The notes under the pieces are model-generated. The model ran no database searches. It was not told where the DNA came from and saw only the letters and a program-made list of their open reading frames with translations. The position numbers and the translations under genes are program-made. Below, piece by piece: positions 32,676-43,191 of a DNA stretch of 64,000 nt (within the stretch, counting starts at the first letter, position 1; the number at the start of each line of letters is the position of its first letter). Source of the DNA: Roridomyces roridus (Eukaryota > Basidiomycota > Agaricomycetes > Agaricales > Mycenaceae); NCBI GenBank assembly GCA_029378245.1, contig JARKIF010000010.1:1364001-1428000 (forward strand). The letters run 5' to 3'.

Positions 32676-33319
32676 CTACCTCATCGGAGAGGCTAACCAA
32701 CAGTCGAAAGAGGAGGAAGGTTGCCCGAAATCATTCGGCATACCCATGAAAAAGTCGTTGTTGTTGGGTTGCCTGTAGGCGGTAGAGTCGGGGTAAAATT
32801 GGGCGCCTTGGGGATATGTGCCATAGGTGGTGGAAGAGTATGGCGTTTGCATGGTGGTGTTCTGGGTGTATGAATTCGAAGACGGGGTGAAATCGCCGCC
32901 GCCGAACCGAGGCGTCGTGGGAGCTGGTGTTCGAGTGGAGGATCGTGGGAGTTGGGGTGCGGAATGAGACATGGCGCCGTGCGACTGCGCAGCTGGTTGC
33001 TGATAATTGTATTCCGGAGCGTGATTCGCCGGTGATTCCGGGTGTGGGGAATATTCCTCGGAACTCGAATCGTTCTCGGAGACAGTGCCGTATTCGCAGA
33101 GAATCCCCTTTTTCAAACATCGCGCGCACGGAGCGTATTCGTCGTCCGTTGGTGTTACGCACTGGACCGAGTCAATTTTTGTGACAACTTGGAAAGACAT
33201 CTTCAAGTACTTGCCTTGACTTTACGTTTTCTGCAATTCAAACAAGCGGCGAATGCTCTGCGCCGTTTCCCGGGCTCTTTGGCGAGGTGGGACCTGGGCT
33301 TTGATGATGAGCTTGCCAT
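32676..33319 (-). CDS. Zn2Cys6 fungal transcription factor
   Basis: This is a 196-residue Zn(II)2Cys6 protein. Exon 1 (33319-33215) ends in CLNCRKRKVK and exon 2 (33161-32676) begins CVTPTDDEYAPCARCLKKG. Together they give the canonical C-x2-C-x6-C-x10-C-x2-C-x6-C cluster. The connecting 53-nt intron begins with GC (AAG|GCAAGT) and ends CCAG. A GT donor does not keep the six cysteines in register, so a GC-AG intron is the best reading. The remainder is low complexity (Ser/Thr/Gln/Asn/Tyr-rich), without the middle homology region of larger family members. A short regulator of this type normally acts in the nucleus; its targets are unknown. Confidence 0.82.
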
Positions 33320-35525
33320 GGATGAGCAAAAAGAGGAAGAGACTTGCCTTCGCTCACGGAGCTTTATACAGCACGAGTCTTCACGGTAATATGTGTGGGC
33401 TGCAACTCGTTTCATCGTGTGTCGTTCTTGAGTCATAGGTCAAGTTAGGGTGCCCCGGAGGGATTAAATGAAAGCTCCAACCAGTGCCTCGGTTTTGTTC
33501 TCTTCGCCTGTGGGTGGACGAAACGTTTTGGTAGGTAACTATGAGCGAAGCGAATCAAATTGGTATGAGCTGAATCATCGCTCTCTGATCAATCGTTGCC
33601 GATCAAACACTAATTACTCACAAGCGGGATGCCATCATCAGAAAGGGCGCCGGTAACTCTGCACTTTTTCTTCTCTTCCTCCACAAGGCTTCGAATTTGG
33701 TGCAGGTAACCCTTGTCAAGTTAAGTACGAACTTTGGATTCGACTCTCGAGTTGGAAGAGGGATGAAACGATGGGCTGTGTGTGTCCTGTACATAGGTAC
33801 GCGTCGTCGGTTAGCGGGGCTGGCCGCCGCTGGACTCCACACTTTGGGCAAGTTCCGAGAACTGCCATGATCGACGATCTGCGTTATTTCATTGCGCGGA
33901 TCCTCCTGCAGATCGTGCACATCCTGCGGCTTATCTTGCCAAGTTTACGACACTGGTTCAACCAGAAAAAAGGCCCGGGGTTCGTTGAGTTGAGGACTTG
34001 GAAAGTACCTGAATTTCCAGGTGGGAGACATCTTAGATCGTTGAACATGGCTCAGCCATCATACGTGCGTTCCTGGGGAATGGTAATGGACACTCGAACC
34101 TCGGCATGCAGCTCGGCACATGTTCAGCTTTCCGCGCGGGGAAAGAGCCAAGTTGTGAGTTAGTAATGGAGGCCGGCATATTTTTCAGGAGGTTGCATTC
34201 AATCTGATTCTTGAACGACTTGTTGGTAAGGTTGAAACGGAACGCCGCTGCGGGACACCGCCTCGGCAATGGAGACGGGCATTCCCGATTAGGGTACCTC
34301 GGAGTTTATCCGGGGGTTTGGGATGGGCGCTCATTTGACACCATCGAGACCGCCGAGAAGCCGGGGCCATCCTCTGTCGTTGGGGTGGCAAAGGTTTCGA
34401 AGTATGGATTCGGAGTTGGACGATCTTGTTCGCGTTGTGTGCGTGTCGATAGGTGAACAATTCTACAAGTTCACTTTGACTTCGAACAAGCCTTTGACAA
34501 ACCTTGATGCGTGAACGCATCGACGCCGGCAGCACGTGGCGTGCTGCGGACGAGATGTTCATGACGCCGCTTGTGTTGAAAGCAAGTTGCCGGGATCAAG
34601 CCGGGTTCGGCATCCCTGGCAGGAGATAGATAACATCGAAAAAGAAGCCGTACTTTTGAATTGGTTGCCTATCAGAGTTCAACGGGATGTTAACCAGGCG
34701 GGCGGAGGATGTGCTTTCCGTTCCGGGCATCAGGAGCTCCGCTGCCAGAATTTTTATGAGGACGTCGACTTGCTTGAATGCTAGGGATTTAAATTTGAGA
34801 GCCGAGAGTCGAGAGTCGAGGAGATCGAAATTATCGAAGGAACCGCGTCACCCTCTGCCTGTACTTCACAGTGAGCCCAACCGAGCCGGGAAAGTCTGGC
34901 ATGGTGTGGATGTATCATAGTTCAAAGAAGATGTTCTCTATGAGTGTCTCGTGGATGCTGTGTCCGAGTCTGTGTGAATGCAAATCCAAAATAGTCGTTG
35001 AGAATATGTTGAGATGAGCTGCCGCCGCCCGTTAAGTAACTGTTTTCGCCGCGCATATGTGCGGGTGCATGAAACGAGACGGCTAAAATATGACTACTTT
35101 GCTGCGGCGGCAGTTTTCAACCCTGGTGTTCTCAACGGGAATAAGGGTGCCTTGTTGCCGCATTCCACAAGCATCGTGCCAAGTGAATAGACTGCAGAAA
35201 TCTGTATGTAGCTCGAGTTACATAACGACTTATAACGGCTTACAAAACCTTTGTGGGCTCGATAAGGCTCCATATGAACAAAATTGATGGGCAAGTTCTA
35301 GTGCTACCGGGAGCCAGAGTCGAGTTCGGCTCGAGCTGATTGCGTTGTCTATAGCTAATCAGGTGCCTCGAACTCGGGCCAGCAGATCTAACTCGGCTTG
35401 CGGCAGCACTATGCACAACTTCCTAATTGGGACGCAGACGAGTTGGTAGTTGCAGTTGTTTACTCCACACACGTGACAGGCACGTGTGCGCGGTTGTTGA
35501 TCGACTTGACTTGTTCTCTGCCTCC
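33320..35525. other. Long intergenic region, no supported gene
   Basis: Several 80-130-codon frames lie on both strands (for example 33771-34163 plus and 34185-34562 minus). None shows a motif, and neighbouring frames cannot be spliced convincingly. A decayed gene is possible but cannot be named. The last 200 bp hold the promoter of the FHA gene. Confidence 0.4.
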
Positions 35526-38500
35526 ATGGACCTGCCTGGTAAATACGGGACCATTGCCCTCCTGCGCGTCGCCACCGGCGAGGTCGTTACCTCGTTCGGC
35601 ATCGACACCACCGCCCTCACCTTTGGGCGTGAGCCCACCTGCGGTGTCCGGCTCTACTACCCCGACGTCGCCCCCGTCCACGCCCGAATCGTCTTCACTC
35701 CCCTCGACTCGTCACCGAACAGCAAAGCCAAGGCATTCCTCGAGGTTCTCGGAGCTTCAGGCGTCGTTGTCGACGGATGCCGCGTCTACCCCCACCCCGA
35801 CGCCAGCGCGACCCCAAAGACTATCGCGCTGGGAAACCACAGCGAGGTCGAGATACACAGCAAGCGGTTTAGATTTAGCTACCCGCCCAAAGACGAAGTT
35901 ATCCGTGCAGCCATGGCTGCCAGCCCAAAGCGTGTGTTCTTTTCTGCTACCCAGTGCCACTCGACGACTGACTAGATGATGATGCAGGCCCGCCCAATCG
36001 TGGTCTACGCCTATCCATGATTGCTTCCGCCCAAGTCTTCTCCCCACGCCCTTCTCACGATCCCCGCCAGAATCTGCGTGTCCTACAGTCTCCCCTCAGA
36101 CTCCCGCCCGCATTCTCGCCCTCCAAGACCAAAGCCCGATCCCCGTCAAAATCACCCACCAAATCCGGGTTCTCGTCCACCACCGTGTCCATGGACGATT
36201 CCTCTTCAGACGAAGAAGACGAGGAAGAAATCACCCTCGTACAAGGCTCGCATCCGCGTGTCGTCGAAGAGGCGCGCGACCTCGTCATCCTCGAGGATGT
36301 CGAGCTCGTTTTACCCATCCCTGCGAGCCCCAGCATGGCTCCACCACCTGCCCCCAAGACCCCCGCGCGCAGGCAGAGTTTGCATCGGGCGGTGCTTATA
36401 CGGAGTGCTCAGCGTGCAGTCTTGGGTGCGCAACGGGCTCCTGCTCCTGTTCCTGTTGCTACGACGTCACCCATCCGCGGATGGACGGCTCCTTCGACAG
36501 AGGCAGAAGAGTACGATTCGGATTCTGATGAAGACGAAGACGTAGAGGAGGAGGAGGTAGTGAGGGGATTGAGGCTCGAGGTTGTAAGCGTGTCGTCTGG
36601 GTCGGAGACTGAGGAGGATGGAGAAGACGAGGGAGAGCGCGACCAGGAGGAACCAGTGCGCGATGAGAATGCACAGGCACAGCGCCCGCGTTTGGGATGG
36701 CGAAAGAGCTTGGAGAAGCTTACGGGTTGGGCCTGGGGTGGTGGGAAGGTCAAGGAGGAGGAGGAAGATGTAGATCTGTCTGCGGAAGCAGATGCTGACG
36801 AGGAGAAGGATGGAGAGGACGAGGAGGCGAAGGATGATGAGGTACTTTTCCTTCATTCATCCACTCTACATCCAATGCTAACGTGTATGCAGCAGGAGCA
36901 GGAGCACACTCCTACCCGATCTGTCCCCGCTGCGACCTCGACCCCGACTTCGACGAGCACGCCCACCTCGATCCCTACCGCGCGCAAGCCCAACACCACA
37001 CCTTCCTGGGTCTCGCCCGCTACCCCTTCAACGAATACGGAGGTCAAGCCGCGCAAGACGGTTCCCCGCCCCGTATCGCCCGAGAAGATGGCGCCCGCCC
37101 CCAACCACACGCCGCAGCCGCTGCGCAAGCTGGATTTGTCGCAGATGCTGCCAAAGGCAAAGCCAAGCCCGAGAAAGACGCCGCCGATGACGCCCTTTGG
37201 CCGACCACACCCTGAGGCAGTACGGCCTGTCGGTTTTGGTGTGGGGCGCAAGTCTGTTGTGGGGAAGGAGAAGGAGAAGGAGGAGAGCAATGAAGACAAG
37301 ATGGACGTCGACGCGGAGGGGTACCAGCCGATTTATGAGGATTTGTCGGTTTATCGGGCGGAGCAGAGTCGGCCTGCAGAACCCACAGCCAAGGACCACA
37401 GGCCAGAGGAGAAGGAGGATGCAGCACCCAAGCCCACAAGTCGTCCCTTGGCAGCATTTATGACGCCCCAACCCGTCCGGCGCACCAACGCTGTCGACGT
37501 CGGGCGAAGCGCTGCCACTCCCGCTCCTGCGTCGTCGAGGTATTCCCTAGGAGGCGCCGCTCGGAGGGTGCCGGTCCAGGATTCGCCATGGAAAGTGAGG
37601 GATTTGGTCGCTGTTCCCGCGCTCCCGTCGACTCCAGAAAAGCCGGTTCCGAGGACGCCACGTATTTCGGACGAGGAGAAGCGGGCTATTTCGGAGAGGA
37701 GGAAGAGTGCTTTGACGGCGCCGGATTTGTATTTCGCGGGTGGAGTGCCTGGAATGTCGCCTGTCAAGCGTGGGCGGGGACTTGGGAAGGTCAAAGAAGA
37801 AGGAGGAGGTGCGAGTGGGGAGGCGAACGAAGGGGATAAAGAGAAGGAAAAGGAAGGTGGTGTGGAGGATCCGCGTGAGATCTTGGCCAAGGTGAAGGAG
37901 ATGGCAGCCGAGTTGACAAAGAGGAGGGAAAGTGTTATGGGCGTTGTTGGGAGGTTCTCGAGTGACGAGGAGATGCCTGGAGAGCAGGTACCGATCGAGC
38001 CAGTGGTTGCTGTGGTGTGTTTTTCTCTTTTTTCTCGTCACGTAGAGAGGCTGATTATCTATAGACGCCAAAGGGACGGAACAAAAGTCGCAGCAAGAGT
38101 CCTGTTAAGAGATCGCAGCCAGCAGACCCCGAGCCACAGCCAGAGATGGAGGTTGATGAGCAACCTCTTCCAGTCCCTCGGAGCAGAAGTCGGAGCAAGA
38201 GTCCTGTCAAGAAACAACAGCCAGCGCAGCAACCCGAGCCACAGCAGGAGATGGAGGTCGAGGTCAACGAGGAGCCTGTTCCCGTCCCTCGAAGCAGAAG
38301 TCGCAGCAAGAGTCCTGTCAAGAAACAACAGCCAGCGCAGCAACCCGCAGCACAGCAGGAGATGGAGGTCGAGGTCGAGGAGCAGCCTGCTCCAGCCCCG
38401 GCCAAGCCTGCACGCCGGACGCGGAAGACGACTCCTCCCGTCGAGCAAATGGCTGTCGATGAGCCTGTCCCGGCTCCCGTCCCGGCAAAAGCGGCACGTC

Positions 38501-39270
38501 GCACTCGCAAGGCCACTGCAGAACCTCAGAGCGAGGAGGTGGATCATGACGAGGTTCCTGCGCTGCCAGTCATAACTCCCGCTGTGCCCGCCAAGACTCG
38601 TCGGGGGCGCAGCAAAACGAGTGCGGAGCCCGAGAGCGATAACGAGGTTGCTCCGCCTCCACGTCGCACCGCACGCAAGCCACCTTCGATTACGGCCGAC
38701 AGCGTACCTGCGCCAGCAACCGAGCCCGTTGCTCAGAAGAGGGGTGGACGGGCGACGAGGGCGACGACGCCTGCGAGTGCTCCAGAGCGCAAGACACGGG
38801 GGAGGTCGCGTGCACCTGTCGAGGAGGAGGAGGAAAGTGAGGCTGACCCGCTTGATACCATTGATGCGGAGGTGGAGATTTTGGAAGTGGTCCCGGCACC
38901 GGCCAAGAGGCGTGCGCGGAGTGTCAAGAGTAAGGTGAAGGAAGAGGAGGCAGAAGTTGTGCTCGAGGCTGAGGGTACTGTGGTGCCTACGAGGGCTGGG
39001 CGAGGGAAGAAGGCTGCTGCTGTAGCTACGACTCCTGCTGCGCCGCCTGCCCTGCCCAAGTCGCGCTCAACACGCAAGATGGTTCCTGGCTCTGCGCCGG
39101 CTGCGGTGGAAACGGTGGAGAAGGAGAATGCGCCGGGTGATGAGGAGGTGGAGCCTGTAGCCAAGATTACGCGCGTTTCGAGGAGTCGCAAGGTCAAGGA
39201 GGAGGTGGTGGAGCCTGAAGTGACGCAGAGTGTGCCGAGGAGGGCGACGAGGACGAGAACTAGGACGTGA
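35526..39270 (+). CDS. Large FHA-domain nuclear protein with SRSKSPVK repeats
   Basis: This is a 1,195-residue protein from four exons (35526-35931, 35988-36841, 36893-38014 and 38065-39270), all phases closing. The N-terminal FHA domain (about residues 5-115) has the phosphothreonine-binding core TFGREPTC, then PVHARIVF and LGNHSEVEIHSKRFRF. The rest is predicted to be disordered. It has acidic tracts, many SP/TP sites (potential CDK sites), and tandem repeats with SRSRSKSPVKKQQPAQQP around residues 815-880. AT-hook-like and RRTRK/RGRSK basic motifs follow to the C-terminus. An FHA head with a long repetitive SP-rich basic tail recalls Ki-67/MDC1-type chromosome or DNA-damage scaffolds. That functional link is inference from architecture only. 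The 51-nt second intron is in frame and could be retained. Confidence 0.8.
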
Positions 39271-39848
39271 AGAGGAGACCGTGAAAGGATAAAAAGGATC
39301 TTTAGTTTCTTGATTTAACGAGATTTTTCTTCATCTGTATCCCTCATTTATGAATAGCATCGTTTGGATGCATCTGAGGAGAGGGGAGTTGACACGTGAC
39401 TTATGTGCCTTTCTTCTTCCAGCCACATCCTCTTTCTGACCCTTCTTACCTCGCACTAGCGCCGAGCGCTCGTAAACTGGTCATATGAATCCATTGCACC
39501 CAATAGCATGCTGCCACCTTCTCGTCGATGTACCTGGCCCTGCCAGCACGCAAAGTCCACTGACTCCACTCGGGGTTGCTTCAAAGGTCCGACGTTGTGG
39601 CCCTTGGATTCCCACTCGTAGTACTTAGCGCGGAAATGAAGTGAGCAACAGCCCAAGGAACACCGTGGACTCGGGGTGCCGTGTTGGTCGGACTCGGACC
39701 CATGGTAAGTAGCTGGATTTTCGTCTATGAATATTTGCTCCTTCCATCCCGGACGTCAAGTTTCGTTCCTGGACTCTTACGATTCTACCCCGGTCCGCTT
39801 TAATACTTATATGAGGCTCGATTCTAGCAGCAAGGCAGCAATCCTACC
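39271..39848. other. Intergenic, promoter of the secreted CMD-like gene
   Basis: No gene was seen. AT-rich sequence TTTAATACTTATATGAG (about 39799-39815) lies about 40 bp before the next start codon. Confidence 0.4.
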
Positions 39849-40635
39849 ATGGTCCCTTTTCGCTGTGCGCTCTCGATCCTAGCCTCTCTCATCTGCAGCG
39901 TCTCTGCTGCCGCTGCTCCCTCTGGCAACAGTGCAAACCTAGCCAAGAGGGACAACGGTCTCCCTGCTAGAGTTCCCTACGTCTTCCCCCCGCCTGGCAC
40001 CAATGCCATCGCGGATGCCATTCGGGCACAAAAGAATGGGACGTTGTTGGATCTGGATGGTGTTACCCTCAACGCGCCGTTGTTTGCGCAAGCCAGCAAC
40101 GGCCTTGTCTCGGTCATTCGGAGGAATAATACGATACCTCCTGCGATGAGGGAGTTGATTGTTAGTAGTCCGGTTTCTTTCGTGTCCTTACTACCGGTGA
40201 CCGTGTATTCACAGATTTTGCGGGTTGTCACTCTGAACAGCGCTTCCTACATGTGGTCAGTTGCCTGTCTGCTTCAAGGAATATGGTATTCAGTTCCTTG
40301 CTAGGCTGCAGCACGAACCGGTCACGCGTGAGGTGGGCCTCACGACCGAGCAACTCCGCGCCATCCGCCTCGCTCCTCCCTTCTTCGCGTCCAAAGGCGT
40401 GAATTTGACTTCAACGCTCGGACACGACCTCGAGGCTGCGATGATTTTCACGGATTGGATTACACTGAATGTGCATGTGCCTGACGACGTGTTTGACGCG
40501 ATGCGCCCGATTTTGAATGATGAGCAGTTGGTGGAGGGGAGTATGACTGCTGCGGAGTATAATTCTGGGAGTAGGTGGATTGTGACGATGAATGTGGATG
40601 GTATGATGGATGTGCCGGTGCCTATTCCTTCTTGA
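39849..40635 (+). CDS. Secreted carboxymuconolactone-decarboxylase-like protein
   Basis: This is a 227-residue protein in exons 39849-40160, 40215-40255 and 40305-40635, with introns of 54 and 49 nt and a closed frame. It begins with a signal peptide (LSILASLICSVSAAAAPS). The body resembles the AhpD/CMD alpha-helical fold. Landmarks are PPAMRELIILRVVTLNSASYMW, the junction LQHEPVTREVGLTTEQLRAIR, then a helix with DLEAAMIFTDWITLNVHVPDDVFDAM. The AhpD CxxC redox pair is absent, so a peroxidase role is unlikely. Secreted CMD-like proteins are common in mushrooms; the reaction is unknown. Confidence 0.78.
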
Positions 40636-40760
40636 ATTGTAACTACGTTGTATTTTGATTGTGTAGAGAACGATTGGACTGTGTCACTGTGAGAACTTTG
40701 TAGATCTAACTTGGACGCCGGCCAAATCATGTGCCTCATCCGCGTTCTTTTCTTGTCACC

Positions 40761-42188
40761 ATGGTCTGTCCACGTTGCGGTCACTCCACTGAAGGCAAAG
40801 ACCTCACCCGAGAGCAGCTACGGACTCGTATAGCCCAACTGAACGCCCTCATCGCTAGCTTGGACACGGAGCGTCGACAACTGGAGGCCCAATCGGACGC
40901 CATCGTATACCCTGTGCTCTCACTTCCCCCGGAGCTTACATCTCTTATATTCATCCATTGCCTACCCTCGACATCCCTCCCCCGTCCTTCGCCGCTGGAA
41001 CCACCTCTACTGGTCGCGCAGATTTGTCGGCAATGGCGCGCGATCGCTGTCGGTACCCCTGAATTGTGGAGTTCTGTGGCCCTCAGCGACTCGCATTCGC
41101 CGGATCTTCTGGACGTGTGGCTCTCACGGTCGGCTCAGTGTCCGCTCAATATTTTGCTGGACGATGGGGACGTCGAGCGTGCTTGTAAACTGGTCGATAC
41201 ATGCAAGCCTTACGCCGATCGGTGGGAAGATGTACAGTTCAATCTTCCCGAAGAGGCGCTACTGGGATTCAAAGATCTTTCCCGGGTGCCGCTCCTGAAG
41301 CGAATGTCGGTATCCCGCCGTGGGATGTACGGCTTCAAGGAGATATTCGAGATGACCGAGGCACCGCTTCTACGAGTCGCTGTGCTCGACGTGGGTCCGG
41401 GCCTGGAGTTTATGCTACCATGGCAGCAGATGACCAGTCTCACACTGGCGAAATCCACCCCGGGCTACACTCTCCTGATCCTCAAAGAATGCCCAGGACT
41501 TTTAGCCCTCGACCTATCCGCGGTGGAAGCCGCCACAGTCTGGGGCGACGAGGCGGTCCTCTGGCTCGAATGCTTGCAGTCGTTCTCATTCCCGTCGCAC
41601 TTTTGCGTGGCTCTGGATCATCTACGGCTCCCGCAGCTCACCCACATGAGTATCCGGGAGACGATGCCATTCCGACAAGGCGACGCCGACGCACTGCGTC
41701 GATTCGTCGTGCAGTCCTCTCCTCCCCTCCAACGACTTTCCCTGCACCTGAAATACCCCAGCCCGCAGATGCTCGCACGGTGCCTCGACGCCTTACCTCC
41801 GTTCCTCCGCGCCCTCGAGCTACATTGCGGGAACGCCACTCACGTGCGACCAGCCTTGGAAGTCCTGCGCACGCGGAGCGCGTTTCCGGACTTTCAGACA
41901 CTCAGCATAACGGGCGGACGGGTGTTTGATTCGGACTATGCGTACCTCGCAGAGACGCTCGAAGCGCGGTGTGTGGGACCGTCGACGTCTTCGTTGAAGG
42001 CGTTTTCGCTGTGGGTGCAGACTTATGGGCGGGCGGATGCTCAACGCGATTTGGCGAGGATACGGGTTATGCCCCGGTTTAGGGCGCTTGCGGAGGCGGG
42101 GCTCAGGATCAGGTTTGTGGTGGCGGGCAAGACGAGTGTGGAGCCTGAGATTTGGATGGATACTTTGGTTGAGGGGGATTTTAGCTGA
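40761..42188 (+). CDS. F-box protein, single exon
   Basis: This is a 475-residue F-box protein starting MVCPRCGHSTEGK, with a CxxC pair at residues 3-6. A coiled coil (about 18-48, ARIAQ/LIASLDTERRQLEAQ type) comes first. The F-box is at about 52-105 (YPVLSLPPELTSLIFIHCLP, then AQICRQWRAIAVGTPELWSS). Leucine-rich sequence follows to the end (LLDVWLSRSAQCPLNILL is typical of this mushroom F-box group). The start is chosen at the ATG after the CACC context at 40757-40760; the frame is open 30 nt further upstream. It is closely related to the interrupted F-box locus immediately downstream. Confidence 0.88.
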   Translation: MVCPRCGHSTEGKDLTREQLRTRIAQLNALIASLDTERRQLEAQSDAIVYPVLSLPPELTSLIFIHCLPSTSLPRPSPLEPPLLVAQICRQWRAIAVGTPELWSSVALSDSHSPDLLDVWLSRSAQCPLNILLDDGDVERACKLVDTCKPYADRWEDVQFNLPEEALLGFKDLSRVPLLKRMSVSRRGMYGFKEIFEMTEAPLLRVAVLDVGPGLEFMLPWQQMTSLTLAKSTPGYTLLILKECPGLLALDLSAVEAATVWGDEAVLWLECLQSFSFPSHFCVALDHLRLPQLTHMSIRETMPFRQGDADALRRFVVQSSPPLQRLSLHLKYPSPQMLARCLDALPPFLRALELHCGNATHVRPALEVLRTRSAFPDFQTLSITGGRVFDSDYAYLAETLEARCVGPSTSSLKAFSLWVQTYGRADAQRDLARIRVMPRFRALAEAGLRIRFVVAGKTSVEPEIWMDTLVEGDFS

Positions 42189-42239
42189 AGGTGCGTGCTA
42201 GGTTTTTATTGCATGACGCCTGTGTTCTAATTGGTAGAT

Positions 42240-43190
42240 TTAAATAACTGGTTTTTCTCGGTGCGGAATGAGAACTTGATTTTCTCTGGGTATCAATCCG
42301 AATTCCTTGTTCGAAGAAAGATCATGGTACTTATTTTTGAAGGAGCACTCGACATGAGCGATCCACTCACGACACTCAACGAATGCTACTCCGGCGATCC
42401 GAGAAATACCTTGTGCAAGGGCACGAAGAACCGTGGTGTTCGGCACCAGACAGGCCCCCAGCTCGCTCGCACCGATTGAAATAACTCCTTTTTTCGGTGC
42501 GGAATGAGAACTTGATTTTTTTCTGGGTATCAATCCGAATTCCTTGTTCGAAGGATGATCAGTCAACAGCCATGACACTCAGAAATACCTTGTCCAAAGG
42601 CGCGACCGAGCGCGCAAGTGAGAGAAGAACCGTGGTGGATGTTGAAATCAAGGTTTCGTCCCCGGGCTGTCGTTCCAAGTTTGGTCTGTTATCTTTTGCG
42701 GCGTTTTGCCTCACACCACCATGTCGGCCTCCTCCCGCCCACACTACACATATCTCGCTTCGCCCATGCCCCCAGTGCAGCTCAATCGTGATGCTGCGCG
42801 CAAGCGAATCACCCACATTGACGCACTCGTTGCTGCGTTGGACGCAGAACGTGATCAACTGCAGGCCGAATTGGATGCCGTCGTGTACCCGGTCCTCTCC
42901 GTTCCCGCGGAGCTGACGACTCTCATAAATCTGGGTATCAATCCGAAAACCTTGTTTGAAGAATAATCAGCCAACAGCCAGGACACTCATTTTTCAAGGA
43001 GCACTCGAGATTAGAACTCACGACATTCAGCGAATGCTACTCTCCAACGATCCAAGAAATACCTTGTCCAAAGGCGCTACCGAACGAGCCAGTGAGAGAA
43101 GAACCGTGATGTAATGTTGAAATCATGTTTTCGTCCCGATGTTCCAAGCTTGGTCTGTTACTTCTTTTGCGGCGTTTTGCCTCACACCAC
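42240..43190. repeat. Tandem duplications of an F-box 5' region
   Basis: Three related blocks begin near 42285, 42525 and 42930 with CTGGGTATCAATCCGAA followed by CCTTGTT(C/T)GAAG. Later they contain GAGCACTCGA, GAATGCTAC and GAAATACCTTGTCCAAAGG. The second and third are followed by the same F-box start (42721 and 43192). The upstream region was duplicated at least twice. Confidence 0.72.
42721..42930 (+). pseudogene. Truncated 5' copy of F-box gene
   Basis: From ATG 42721 about 70 codons (MSASSRPHYTYLASPMPP through VYPVLSVPAELTTLI) match the start of the gene at 43192. The match then stops abruptly inside the F-box and runs into the next copy of the upstream repeat. It therefore encodes only a coiled coil and half an F-box. 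It preserves the sequence GACGCACTCG, the uninterrupted form of the insertion site of the element at 43298. Confidence 0.8.
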
Positions 43191-43191
43191 C

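Noticed and set aside
33771..34163. 130-codon plus ORF as a gene
   Set aside because: A hydrophobic patch (IARILLQIVHILRLILP) is present, but no family, and flanking sequence gives no splice continuation.
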